DNA of 64,000 nt, from positions 1-64,000 of the forward strand of contig JAMCST010000011.1 in NCBI GenBank assembly GCA_023380935.1, written 5' to 3'. The stretch comes from Patescibacteria group bacterium. Its GTDB lineage: Bacteria; Patescibacteriota; Microgenomatia; UBA1406; GWC2-37-13. This document shows positions 14,952-23,643 of this stretch, one piece after another. The first letter of the stretch is position 1. Each line of letters opens with the position of its first letter. A program made the translations under genes and the position numbers. The notes beneath the pieces were generated by a model. That model did no database searches. It was not told the DNA's origin and saw nothing but the letters and a program-made list of their open reading frames with translations.

Positions 14952-16100
14952 CTAAATAAACGGCTGCCATTCGCCGATCGGCATGATATTAAAAGTTAGG
15001 AAATTCCAACCGTAAAAATATATTGCCGGTAATATGATCAGCGCTGCCAGGACAAATTTTTTGGAACCGATAAAACGGGAAAACGCCACACAGGCCAACG
15101 GCCAAAGCGGAAGGCTGTATCGGGAAATATCCCGGTGTTGAACAAATGTCGTCGCAATAAAGTATATCAAAAAAAAGTAGAACCAGCTCCGATGTGACGT
15201 CTGACTCAAGGAAAACAACGCCAATATATAGGCAAAAAAAATAAAGACAACGTCCTCCAACCAGGCGGTGCCCACCCAGGGCTGGCCGGCATTAAACACG
15301 GCAAACGGATAAGCCAGGTGGATGTTGTTGCCGGAGTGGAAATAGGCCAAAAAGTCGCCGTAGCGGAAATAGTATAACCCAAACACGGCCAACAATCCAA
15401 CCGGAATGAGTAGAATGCCAAGCCTGTTAACCGTTAGGATTTTTTCCTGACGATTTTTCACCAACGCTTCGATAAACACCAACAGATAGGCGCCAAACAG
15501 CAGCACCCCCGGCGACTTGGTCATCGTCGCCAACGCGCCGAACCCGCCGGCTAACCAATACTGTTTTCTTTCAAAGAAAAACAAAGACAACAACACGGTT
15601 AACAGAAACAGGCTCTCCGGCGCGCCGACCGACCGCACGATCAAAAACCGCGGCAGCATGAGAAAAACCGCCGTCAACCAGACCGGCCGGTTGGTAACGC
15701 GAAAGTATTTAAGGAAGTAATAAAAAAACCCTGCGAGGATTACGGTAAAGACCAAATTAACCAAAACCATTGATTTCAGATAACCGAAAACATAGGAGAA
15801 CAACCGGATAAATACCGGATAAAGCGGCAGATGGGCGGCGTAATAAGTCGGTGCCAAAGACACGTCTACCCGCAGTGTCTTGATGATGGTCGGATCGTAG
15901 AACGACTTGGCGGGGATGATGTACAACGGCCCGTCATAATGTTTGTAGATATAAAGGAAGTTGCTGTCGGGAATCGTCAACCCAAACCAGTGGGAAAACC
16001 GCAACAGAAACGGCAGCCAGAGCACCATGGTGGATACCAAAACCACCGCGGTTAGGGTAAAATATGGTATGAAGCGTTTGCATCGGATTTTTTCCAGCAT
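14952..16100 (-). CDS. PIG-V-like membrane mannosyltransferase
   Basis: 382 residues with roughly ten helices. The first outside loop has KHYDGPLY (H54, D56, G57), followed by HLPLYPVFIRL; this pair (YDG...PLYP) is the pattern of GPI mannosyltransferase II (PIG-V) relatives and their bacterial homologues. It would use a polyprenyl-phosphate sugar. Its ATG lies 32 bases inside the divergent gene at 16069, an unusual head-to-head overlap. A TACAAT box 7 bases upstream supports this start. Confidence 0.75.
   Translation of the reverse strand: MLEKIRCKRFIPYFTLTAVVLVSTMVLWLPFLLRFSHWFGLTIPDSNFLYIYKHYDGPLYIIPAKSFYDPTIIKTLRVDVSLAPTYYAAHLPLYPVFIRLFSYVFGYLKSMVLVNLVFTVILAGFFYYFLKYFRVTNRPVWLTAVFLMLPRFLIVRSVGAPESLFLLTVLLSLFFFERKQYWLAGGFGALATMTKSPGVLLFGAYLLVFIEALVKNRQEKILTVNRLGILLIPVGLLAVFGLYYFRYGDFLAYFHSGNNIHLAYPFAVFNAGQPWVGTAWLEDVVFIFFAYILALFSLSQTSHRSWFYFFLIYFIATTFVQHRDISRYSLPLWPLACVAFSRFIGSKKFVLAALIILPAIYFYGWNFLTFNIMPIGEWQPFI
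16058..16063 (+). promoter_or_regulatory. -10 box for the gene at 16069
   Basis: TAAAAT lies 5 bases before the ATG at 16069 and inside the coding region of the divergent PIG-V-like gene. This predicts a leaderless transcript. Confidence 0.45.
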
Positions 16101-17535
16101 AGTTACTATTGTAGCAAATAACCGGTGGGCGTGTTTGCTGATCGTTCTGGCAATTGTCCTTCGCTTTTACCGACTGGCGGATTTTGCCACTTTCTTAAGC
16201 GATCAGGGTCGCGACGCCATCATCATCAAACGGATCGTCACCTTAGAACATTGGCCGGCGATCGGCGCGCCGGCCTCGGTCGGCCAGATCTATCTTGGAC
16301 CGTTCTATTATTACCTGATGGCGCCGTTTTTGGCACTGTTCCGCCTTGATCCGGTGGGGCTAGCCTATGGATCGGCCTTTTTGTCGGTCGCCGGACTGAT
16401 CGTCGCTTATGCCCTTATCAAGAAATTCGTCGACGCAAAAACCGCCCTGGTATTTTTGTTTCTGGCGAGCGTTTCCGAGGTTAATATCGAGGCCGCCCGG
16501 TTTTCCTGGAACCCCAATCCGCTGCCGATTTTTGCCTTTGTCACCCTCTTTTTTTTCTTTTCGGCCTTTTTCCGTCAACGGCGCTGGTCAGCTTTCCTGT
16601 TTGGTGCGTTTTTTGGCCTCACTGCCCAGTTGCACTATCTTGCCTTACTGATGGCGACCGTGTTTCTGCCGGTCGCCTTAACCTTGATGATCCGTACCAA
16701 AGCCCGGTTAAAAGTGATTGGGCTCGGACTGATCGCTTTCGCTGGATTCGGGTTGGCCTCCCTGCCGCTGATTGCCTTTGATCTACGCCACCAGTTTCTC
16801 AACAGCCGAAACTTCCTGACGCTGTTTTCCCAAACCGGCATCGCCGGCCGCAACGGTTTGGAGGCCAGACTGGGACAGACGGCCAACAGTTTTATCAACA
16901 CCGTCTTTGCCGCTAACATTCATCCGGTCTTGACCGGCGGGATTTTCCTCATCCTTATCCTGGCGTTCTTGGCCATCCTCAAAACCAAACAGGCCAATCC
17001 CCTGATCAAACTGCACTGGTCGAATTTTCTCATCTACTGGCTCGTCTTCAGCCTGATCAACGTCCCCAGTCACCCCCATTACTTCGGACCGGTTTACTTC
17101 AGCTTCTTCCTGATCGTGGCTTATGCACTCGGCCGGATCAACCAGCGTTTGATTGTGGCGTTGTTTCTGGTTGGATACCTTTTTTTGAACTTGTTTGACC
17201 TGGCACAAAAACCGCCCGGTTTCCAGCTGATGCACAGCCGGACGGTGGCCGATTTTCTCGGCCAAAAAATCAACCATCGGCCGTTTAATATTGCCACCTG
17301 GCCGGTCGAATTGACCGAAGACAATTACCTTTATTTCCTGGAACTGCAGGGCATGATCCCGTCCGACCGCCGCCGGGTGATCATCGCCGATCAGCTGTTT
17401 GTCTTGTGTAATCAAGCTCCCTGCCGCGTCCTCGATTCACCCTCGTGGAATATCTCGATGTTCGGGCCGGGAAAAATTGATAAAATATGGACGGTGGCCG
17501 GTATTAAAATTTACCGCATTGTCCATGCCCGCTAA
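16069..17535 (+). CDS. GT-C membrane glycosyltransferase, SDQGRD subfamily
   Basis: 488 residues, about 11 helices. The first loop holds LSDQGRDA (D45, D49), then GPASVGQIYLGPFYYYL. The gene at 42440 has the same arrangement (HTDIARDF then GVFHGPAWTYL), so the two are paralogues of one GT39-like subfamily. A short soluble C-terminus ends IKIYRIV. The ATG at 16069 is preferred over an upstream in-frame TTG/ATG stretch lying deeper in the opposite gene. It leads a nine-gene operon ending at 27917. Confidence 0.8.
   Translation: MKRLHRIFSSIVTIVANNRWACLLIVLAIVLRFYRLADFATFLSDQGRDAIIIKRIVTLEHWPAIGAPASVGQIYLGPFYYYLMAPFLALFRLDPVGLAYGSAFLSVAGLIVAYALIKKFVDAKTALVFLFLASVSEVNIEAARFSWNPNPLPIFAFVTLFFFFSAFFRQRRWSAFLFGAFFGLTAQLHYLALLMATVFLPVALTLMIRTKARLKVIGLGLIAFAGFGLASLPLIAFDLRHQFLNSRNFLTLFSQTGIAGRNGLEARLGQTANSFINTVFAANIHPVLTGGIFLILILAFLAILKTKQANPLIKLHWSNFLIYWLVFSLINVPSHPHYFGPVYFSFFLIVAYALGRINQRLIVALFLVGYLFLNLFDLAQKPPGFQLMHSRTVADFLGQKINHRPFNIATWPVELTEDNYLYFLELQGMIPSDRRRVIIADQLFVLCNQAPCRVLDSPSWNISMFGPGKIDKIWTVAGIKIYRIVHAR
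16108..16113 (-). promoter_or_regulatory. -10 box for the PIG-V-like gene
   Basis: TACAAT on the minus strand ends 7 bases before the ATG at 16100 and lies inside the coding region of the plus-strand gene. Confidence 0.5.
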
Positions 17536-18289
17536 ACCAATCATTTCTTTGATCATCCCCTGCTATAACGAGGAAACCAACATCCAAAAAGGCGTGCTGG
17601 ACAAGATCGGCAACTATACCAAGGCCAACCCCGAATTCGGCGAGGTAATCATCGTCGACGATGGCTCAACCGACGCGACCAAAACGATCATCAGGTCACG
17701 TTATCTCCCTCAATATCCCAAGTTTTCTCTCCGGGAAAACCGCCATCAGGGCAAGGCGTTTGCCGTGATCTCCGGCATCAAGACCGCCCACCACCCGTAC
17801 GTGATGTTTTCCGATATCGATCTGGCCACCCCGATTGAGGAGGCGGAAAAACTGATCGCCCAGATCGCCAACCATTCCCAGATTATCATCGGCTCACGCA
17901 ACTACCGCCGAGAAAACGCTCCCGTATTAAGAAAGGTCATGGCGGTCGGTTTTATCTTTGTCCGCAACTTACTCATCGGTTTAAAAGGCATCAAAGACAC
18001 CCAATGCGGTTTCAAGCTGCTGGAAAAAACCGCCGCCCTGAAGGTAATCGATCGCCTGCGGGTTTTCCGGCCCCGCTCCACGATCTCCGGATCGTCGGTG
18101 TCGGCCGGATTCGACCTGGAGTTTCTCTTTTTGGCCGCCAAGTTCGGCTACAAAATCACCGAAGTACCGGTAATCTGGCGCCATGTGGAAACGAAAAACG
18201 TCAACTTCCTCAAAGACTCGATTGAAACCATCACCGACATCTTAAAAATTAAATTCTATGACCTGCGGGGCAGCTATTCGCTTTCATGA
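17525..18289 (+). CDS. GT2, polyprenyl/dolichyl-phosphate glucosyltransferase-like (ALG5-like)
   Basis: 254 residues. The start SLIIPCYNEETNIQKGV, EVIIVDDGSTDAT, the metal-binding SDIDLATP, GSRN and the later DTQCGFKL are characteristic of ALG5/DPM1-like enzymes, which move a sugar from a nucleotide onto polyprenyl phosphate. Such carriers are the donors for the GT-C enzymes that follow in the same operon, so this gene may supply them. Its ATG overlaps the upstream gene by 11 bases and its stop overlaps the next start by 4. Confidence 0.88.
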   Translation: MPAKPIISLIIPCYNEETNIQKGVLDKIGNYTKANPEFGEVIIVDDGSTDATKTIIRSRYLPQYPKFSLRENRHQGKAFAVISGIKTAHHPYVMFSDIDLATPIEEAEKLIAQIANHSQIIIGSRNYRRENAPVLRKVMAVGFIFVRNLLIGLKGIKDTQCGFKLLEKTAALKVIDRLRVFRPRSTISGSSVSAGFDLEFLFLAAKFGYKITEVPVIWRHVETKNVNFLKDSIETITDILKIKFYDLRGSYSLS

Positions 18290-19521
18290 AAAACCACGTC
18301 GGGCCGATTATTTTCCTCGTTCTGATCGCGGGCGGGCTGATTTTTTTCCGCTTTAACCAGATCCCGAAAAACTTAAGCACCGACGAGGTCGAGTTTGCCA
18401 AACTGGCCGTCAGTCTGAACCGCCGACCATATACGCCGTACAGCCAACGGGCGACCGGCCACGCCACGCTGTATTTCTACGTGATTCTCGCCTCTTTTAA
18501 GCTATTTGGCATTAATAATTTTGCCCTGCGGTTTCCCAGCGCCTTGTTTGGCGTAATCAACGCCGTGATTTTCTACCTGCTGCTTGCCAAAATTTTTTCC
18601 CAAAGGCAACCATTGGTCCGCCAATTCAACCTGATCACCCCAAAACGGCTGGCCCTGCTCATGGCGTTGGCGCTGGTGTCATTACGCTGGTACTTTAATT
18701 TTGCCCGGTTTTCCTTCGAAGCCACCTTTTTATTGATGCTTGAGTTGCTGGCGTTGCTTTTGGTGCTGGACGAGTCGTCAAACCGAAGCCTGACGGCGGC
18801 CGGCATTTTTACCGGACTGGCTTTCAACTCTTATACGCCGGGCCGGCTGTTCTTTCTGGTGCCGCTTTTGGTGCTGAAACTGACAAAACGCTGGAACCGG
18901 CGCTCTCTTTTGGCGTTTGTTGTTCCGTTGGTCGTCGTCATCCTGCCGCTGTCTTACTATCTGCTGTTCCATCCGGACACCCGCATCAACCAACAATCCT
19001 ATTTCACCAATGCCGCGGTGCCCTGGACCCAAAAACTGAGTGATTTGGGAGAAAACATCAAAAAAACCGCGTTGATGTTCGATTTCCAAGGCGACGCGAA
19101 CGGCCGGCACAACTACCCGCTTAAACCCGCCCTCAATCCGATTACCGGTTTGCTCTGTACCGTCGGATTGATCATCGTCTTAGCTAAACGGCGCGACCGC
19201 ATCAACCAGATTTTTCTCTTTTTTTTCCTGGTCAGCCTGATTCCCACCCTTTTTACCTATCCCCAGGAAAACCCCCATATGCTGCGCACCTTTACCGTGA
19301 TTCCCTCCCTGGTCTATTTAAGCTCTCTGACCATCCTTTTTATTCTTAACCGACTGAAAAACGCCTACCGGAACGTCGCCCTAACCATTATTCTGATTTT
19401 GCTTATGATGTCGGTGGTTTATGATTTGCGCACATATTATTATTACCAGACGCGTGTCTTTCCCCGTTCATTTGAAATTAAGACCGATCTCGGTAAAATC
19501 ATGAAAGGAGTGTCTTTATAA
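18286..19521 (+). CDS. GT39-family membrane glycosyltransferase
   Basis: 411 residues, about ten helices. The catalytic Asp-Glu pair is D33-E34 in NLSTDEVEFAKLA, followed by a loop ending GHATLYFY and LRFPSALFG, as in PMT_2/ArnT-like enzymes. It would transfer a sugar from a polyprenyl-phosphate donor on the outer face. Starts in an ATGA overlap with the ALG5-like gene. Confidence 0.85.
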   Translation: MKNHVGPIIFLVLIAGGLIFFRFNQIPKNLSTDEVEFAKLAVSLNRRPYTPYSQRATGHATLYFYVILASFKLFGINNFALRFPSALFGVINAVIFYLLLAKIFSQRQPLVRQFNLITPKRLALLMALALVSLRWYFNFARFSFEATFLLMLELLALLLVLDESSNRSLTAAGIFTGLAFNSYTPGRLFFLVPLLVLKLTKRWNRRSLLAFVVPLVVVILPLSYYLLFHPDTRINQQSYFTNAAVPWTQKLSDLGENIKKTALMFDFQGDANGRHNYPLKPALNPITGLLCTVGLIIVLAKRRDRINQIFLFFFLVSLIPTLFTYPQENPHMLRTFTVIPSLVYLSSLTILFILNRLKNAYRNVALTIILILLMMSVVYDLRTYYYYQTRVFPRSFEIKTDLGKIMKGVSL

Positions 19522-19530
19522 AACCATCGC

Positions 19531-20967
19531 ATGCGTAAAACTGTCAAAACCCACTGGCTGATTACGGCGTTTCTGATATTCTACTTTTCCATCACCGCCT
19601 TCAAATTCATTGCCCATCCGACGCCGTTTTACGACTGGGACGAGGGCATCTATGCCCAAGTAGGTAAAGAAATGATCGCCCGACGTTCCCTGGTGCCTCT
19701 CTGGCAAGGCCAGGCTTGGCTTGATAAACCCCCGCTTGTTCCGCTGTTCTACGGCCTGGTGGAACAGTTGCCGGTGCCGGCGGAATACTCGCTGCGTTTT
19801 GCCACTTTAGCCATGGCGCTGCTCGCCTTGGTCCTGCTCTATGCTTTTGTCTACCGGACACTGCGACAACGTATAATTCCCACCTTAACTGTCATTATCA
19901 CCGCTTTTATTCCGATGTTCGTCCAACGCGCCCAGGTGCTGAATGTCGACGTGTTTTTACTGATCGGCTGGCTGGGATATGTCATTGCCTATCCTAATTT
20001 CTGGTGGTCCTTGATGTTTTTGAGCATTGGCGTGCTTAGCAAATCGCTGCTTGGCTATTTCCCGGCCTTGATGCTGTTGACCTATGAACTTTGGCAGTTA
20101 CGGCGGCCGGGGAATAAGTCCAGTCCGCGCATCAGAAATATTCTGATTCAGATCGGAATCACCGGACTGTGGTTTGTGGCGATGATCTGGATATATCGCG
20201 GGGATTTTATCCGGGCCCATTTTATCGAGAGCCAATTGAAACGGGTGACCGCCTCAATCGAGTCGCATTTTGGTCAGCGCACCTTTTACCTGGAGCAGGT
20301 CTGGACCGAGTTGGGACTGTGGCATTGGTTGTTACCGGTTGGACTGGCGGCCATTGCGGTTGAGTTTTGGCAAAAACGTAATGTCAAACGTTTGTTCTGG
20401 GTGTTATTTTTTACTCCCTGGTTTATTTTTTTGAACCTGACCAAAACCAAAATTACCTGGTATCTCTACGTGATCGTCCCCCAGTTTGCCTTGATAGTCG
20501 CCTGTTCGGTCGCCTGGTTGAAAAATCGGAAGTTGATACTCATCGCGGCCACGCTAATCGGACTGATAACCATTAAGGTCGACCTGGTCGACCACCAGTT
20601 TTTTCTCACCCATTATTCCCAACCGGATGATAACTACCAGATGGCCATTGCGGCCCGATCGCGCTGCGGCCGGCTGGGCGACCTGGTTTCGGCCAATACC
20701 CGTTCGACCTATACCACACTTAAAGAAATGAATCTGGTGATCGGCTCCACCCGCTGGTGGGGAGATCACCCGAGTATCGTGTATTATTTCGGTAAACCGG
20801 TGGAATTTCTTTACAGCATCGATGAGTTACAACATTACCTTGACCGATCGACGGCTGGAGATTGTCTGGCTATCGAAACCAATAACAAGACCGCCGTCGC
20901 CTCTTTTTCCCGCCTAACCAAAATCAACCAGTTCGGCGCGCTTTATCTTTATCAAGTCACCAGATGA
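19531..20967 (+). CDS. GT39/ArnT-like membrane glycosyltransferase
   Basis: 478 residues and the most canonical family member here: YDWDEGIYA (D37, E38), then WLDKPPLVPLFYGL, SLRFATLAMALL and the helix with VQRAQVLNVDVFLL. These are the PMT_2 motifs of ArnT, which uses undecaprenyl-phosphate sugars. A soluble domain of about 100 residues closes the protein. It starts 9 bases after the previous stop and its end overlaps the next gene by 4. Confidence 0.9.
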   Translation: MRKTVKTHWLITAFLIFYFSITAFKFIAHPTPFYDWDEGIYAQVGKEMIARRSLVPLWQGQAWLDKPPLVPLFYGLVEQLPVPAEYSLRFATLAMALLALVLLYAFVYRTLRQRIIPTLTVIITAFIPMFVQRAQVLNVDVFLLIGWLGYVIAYPNFWWSLMFLSIGVLSKSLLGYFPALMLLTYELWQLRRPGNKSSPRIRNILIQIGITGLWFVAMIWIYRGDFIRAHFIESQLKRVTASIESHFGQRTFYLEQVWTELGLWHWLLPVGLAAIAVEFWQKRNVKRLFWVLFFTPWFIFLNLTKTKITWYLYVIVPQFALIVACSVAWLKNRKLILIAATLIGLITIKVDLVDHQFFLTHYSQPDDNYQMAIAARSRCGRLGDLVSANTRSTYTTLKEMNLVIGSTRWWGDHPSIVYYFGKPVEFLYSIDELQHYLDRSTAGDCLAIETNNKTAVASFSRLTKINQFGALYLYQVTR

Positions 20968-22139
20968 AAAAAACCAAACGAGTCCCGCGGTCATTAGTCG
21001 GTGTCATAATTGGAGCAGCGATGGTCGTTTCCGTCGCTTTCAATTTGGTAGTTCCGATCGCCCGCAACTGGTCACGTTTTACCGAAAAGTTCGACCCGAA
21101 ACTCTACGAAAAAAAATACAATCAGTCTCAGTATGTTATCCCTCAGTCAAAAACGCCGATTTCCGACGAAGAACTGCTCAGCTATGCCGGTTATCAATAT
21201 GTACACGGAATTAATCCGGTACTGATCAACTCCGATCACCCACCGCTGGGTAAATATTTGATTGGATGGTTTACCGTAATTTTTCACAATAATCGAGTGG
21301 TGTCGCTGTTTTTCGCCGTAGCCAACGCCGCCATAATTGCCCTCCTGATTTACTATCTGACCAGATCCTGGGTCAGCGCCGCCATCGGATTATTGTTTCT
21401 TTCCTGGGACACGATGTTCATAGACCAGATCATCTACTCGCCCATTCTGGACATTATTCAGGTTTTTTTCCTGTTGAGTTACTGTTTGGTTCTTCTGATC
21501 TGGCACGAAACCCGACAACGCCGCTGGCTGCTGCTGGCGGGCGTGATGCTTGGCTGCGTCGCTTCGGTCAAATTGTACTTTCCCGCCCTGATCCTCATCG
21601 GCGTTACCGGCTTGTTTCTGCTGATTAAAAAGTCCGGGTTAAAGGCCGGCATCCAATCCGTCGCCGCGATCGGATTGATTACCGGTGTCGTCTACACCCT
21701 GACCTACTGGTCGTTTTTCAGCCACGGTAATAACCTACGTAACTTTTTTGGGACCCAAAAATGGATTTTTTTGTTTTGGCAGAATAACGCGATTGACCGC
21801 AGTCGAATCTTTGCCAATGCCATTCCCCTAATTCTGTTTAACCGCTGGCGGGTCTGGTGGGGCGACCAAACCTACGTCACTTTTGTGCGTTGGTCAGTCG
21901 TCTGGCCGTTGACCTTTGTCGCCGGTTTTGCCGGCATCTATGGACTGCTGGTCGCCAAGAAAAACCCGCTACCGAAACGGCTGGGCAACGGAGCGTTATT
22001 TTTATCCCTTTGGAGTGTATTTTATCTGACTTATTCGTGTTTTATCCCGTTTTCCCCGCGCTATCTTCTATTGCTTTTCCTGCCATTGTATATAATTATC
22101 ACATTGTTCATTAAGTCTTGTTTCCCCAAATATGTTTGA
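20964..22139 (+). CDS. PMT-like membrane glycosyltransferase
   Basis: 391 residues. A long first outside loop contains ISDEELLSYAG and then NSDHPPLGKYLIGW; DHPPLGK is the conserved second-loop motif of protein O-mannosyltransferase-type enzymes, and SWDTMFIDQ follows as in that family. It lacks the long C-terminal soluble region of its neighbours. Operonic, 4-base overlap upstream and 8-base overlap downstream. Confidence 0.83.
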   Translation: MKKTKRVPRSLVGVIIGAAMVVSVAFNLVVPIARNWSRFTEKFDPKLYEKKYNQSQYVIPQSKTPISDEELLSYAGYQYVHGINPVLINSDHPPLGKYLIGWFTVIFHNNRVVSLFFAVANAAIIALLIYYLTRSWVSAAIGLLFLSWDTMFIDQIIYSPILDIIQVFFLLSYCLVLLIWHETRQRRWLLLAGVMLGCVASVKLYFPALILIGVTGLFLLIKKSGLKAGIQSVAAIGLITGVVYTLTYWSFFSHGNNLRNFFGTQKWIFLFWQNNAIDRSRIFANAIPLILFNRWRVWWGDQTYVTFVRWSVVWPLTFVAGFAGIYGLLVAKKNPLPKRLGNGALFLSLWSVFYLTYSCFIPFSPRYLLLLFLPLYIIITLFIKSCFPKYV

Positions 22140-23643
22140 CGTATTCCAACTGTTTCATCAGATAAAAAAACGCTTTGCCCGCCGTGACGTTCTTTTGGGG
22201 TTTGTTCTTGTTTGTGTCTACCTAACAACACGGTTGATTAACCTAGACAAATTCCCGATCTTCGCCGACGAAGGCATCTATATCCGTTGGGCAACTACTG
22301 CCTGGCACGACGCCTCTTGGCGGTTCATTTCCCTTACCGACGGCCGCCAACCGCTCCAAACCTGGGGAACGATTCCTTTTCTAAAACTGTTTCCCAATCA
22401 GGCTTTGTTGGCCGGACGATTGTTTGCTACAACGACAGGGCTGGTCGGACTGGTCGGCATGTTTACCTTATGTTACTATTTGTTCGGCAAAAAGGCTGCT
22501 TATTGGGGCAGTCTTTTTTATATCTTTACCCCGTATTTCCTTTTTTACGACCGGATGGCGCTGATGGACTCCGGCGTCAACGCGGCGTTTATCTGGATTT
22601 TGTTTTTCTCTATCGTGTTGGTAAGGACGGTTCGTTTTGATGTCGCCTTAATCTTTGGGATGGTGGCCGGATTGGCGCTGCTGGCGAAATCATCGGTGGA
22701 ACTGTTCATCGGGCTCAGTATTTTTGCCCCCTTGCTTGTCGTTAACGGCAAAGGCAAACCCGCACTAAAAAAAATCACGAACTTCTTGATTCTGTTTTTT
22801 CTCGTCGTCGCTCTCGCCACTGTCATCTACAATGTCCAACGCCTCTCACCCTACATGCATTTTATTACGCTAAAAAATGCCACTTTTGTTAAATCGCTTG
22901 CCGTGTTCGTTAAAAACCCCCTCGACGGAGTCGTCTACCACCTTCAAGCCATTCCCGAATACATATTGATCGAGTCGGGATACCTTCTTCCGTTTATCGG
23001 CCTAGCCGGCCTAATCCTTTTGATTGAGAAACAACGACGCCTGGGTCTCTATTTATTAATTTGGCTCATCCTGTCTTATCTGATAATCGCGCTTTTTTCG
23101 ATTGTGCTTTATCCGCGCTACGTCAACTTTATCGCCGCACTGTTAACGATATCCGCCGGTTACCTGATGACAAAAGTCAACCGGAAGATCGCCGCGGTTC
23201 TGATAGCGGCTTATGTTTTTGCGGTCGCCTATTTCGACTACACTATCGTGGTTGATTTTTCTCATATTCCCTTCCCGGCCATTGACCGGGGCCAGTATAT
23301 CAGCGGCGGCAGCGCCGGCTGGGGCGCCCGGGCCGCAGTCGATTACGCCCGCCAACAGGCCCAAACAAAACCGGTGCTAATACTGGCCCAGGGAGATTTT
23401 GGCATGGCGGCCGATGTGTTACGCGCCTTTGTCCGCCCCGGTGATAATGTCGAAATCAAAGGCTTCTGGCCGCTTGACAAAGCCATCCTCACTAACTACC
23501 AAAAAGAACTGAGTGAAAAGAAGATCTTTGTAGTCTACGTCTATCAAAACTCATATCCTCCCGATCTTCCGCTTACCCTGATTAAGCGTTATCCCAAACC
23601 CGGCGGGGCCGTATCGCTTGATTTGTTTGCCTTAACCCCATGA
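22132..23643 (+). CDS. GT39-family membrane glycosyltransferase
   Basis: 503 residues. The catalytic pair is D46-E47 in IFADEGIYIRWA; DGRQPLQTWGTIPFLK and AGRLFATTTGLVG follow. About eleven helices and a soluble C-terminal domain of roughly 120 residues. Part of the nine-gene operon. Confidence 0.86.
   Translation: MFDVFQLFHQIKKRFARRDVLLGFVLVCVYLTTRLINLDKFPIFADEGIYIRWATTAWHDASWRFISLTDGRQPLQTWGTIPFLKLFPNQALLAGRLFATTTGLVGLVGMFTLCYYLFGKKAAYWGSLFYIFTPYFLFYDRMALMDSGVNAAFIWILFFSIVLVRTVRFDVALIFGMVAGLALLAKSSVELFIGLSIFAPLLVVNGKGKPALKKITNFLILFFLVVALATVIYNVQRLSPYMHFITLKNATFVKSLAVFVKNPLDGVVYHLQAIPEYILIESGYLLPFIGLAGLILLIEKQRRLGLYLLIWLILSYLIIALFSIVLYPRYVNFIAALLTISAGYLMTKVNRKIAAVLIAAYVFAVAYFDYTIVVDFSHIPFPAIDRGQYISGGSAGWGARAAVDYARQQAQTKPVLILAQGDFGMAADVLRAFVRPGDNVEIKGFWPLDKAILTNYQKELSEKKIFVVYVYQNSYPPDLPLTLIKRYPKPGGAVSLDLFALTP

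Noticed and set aside
16409-17415. Long antisense frames within GT-C genes
   Set aside because: They are by-products of GC-rich coding on the other strand; their translations show no family motifs.
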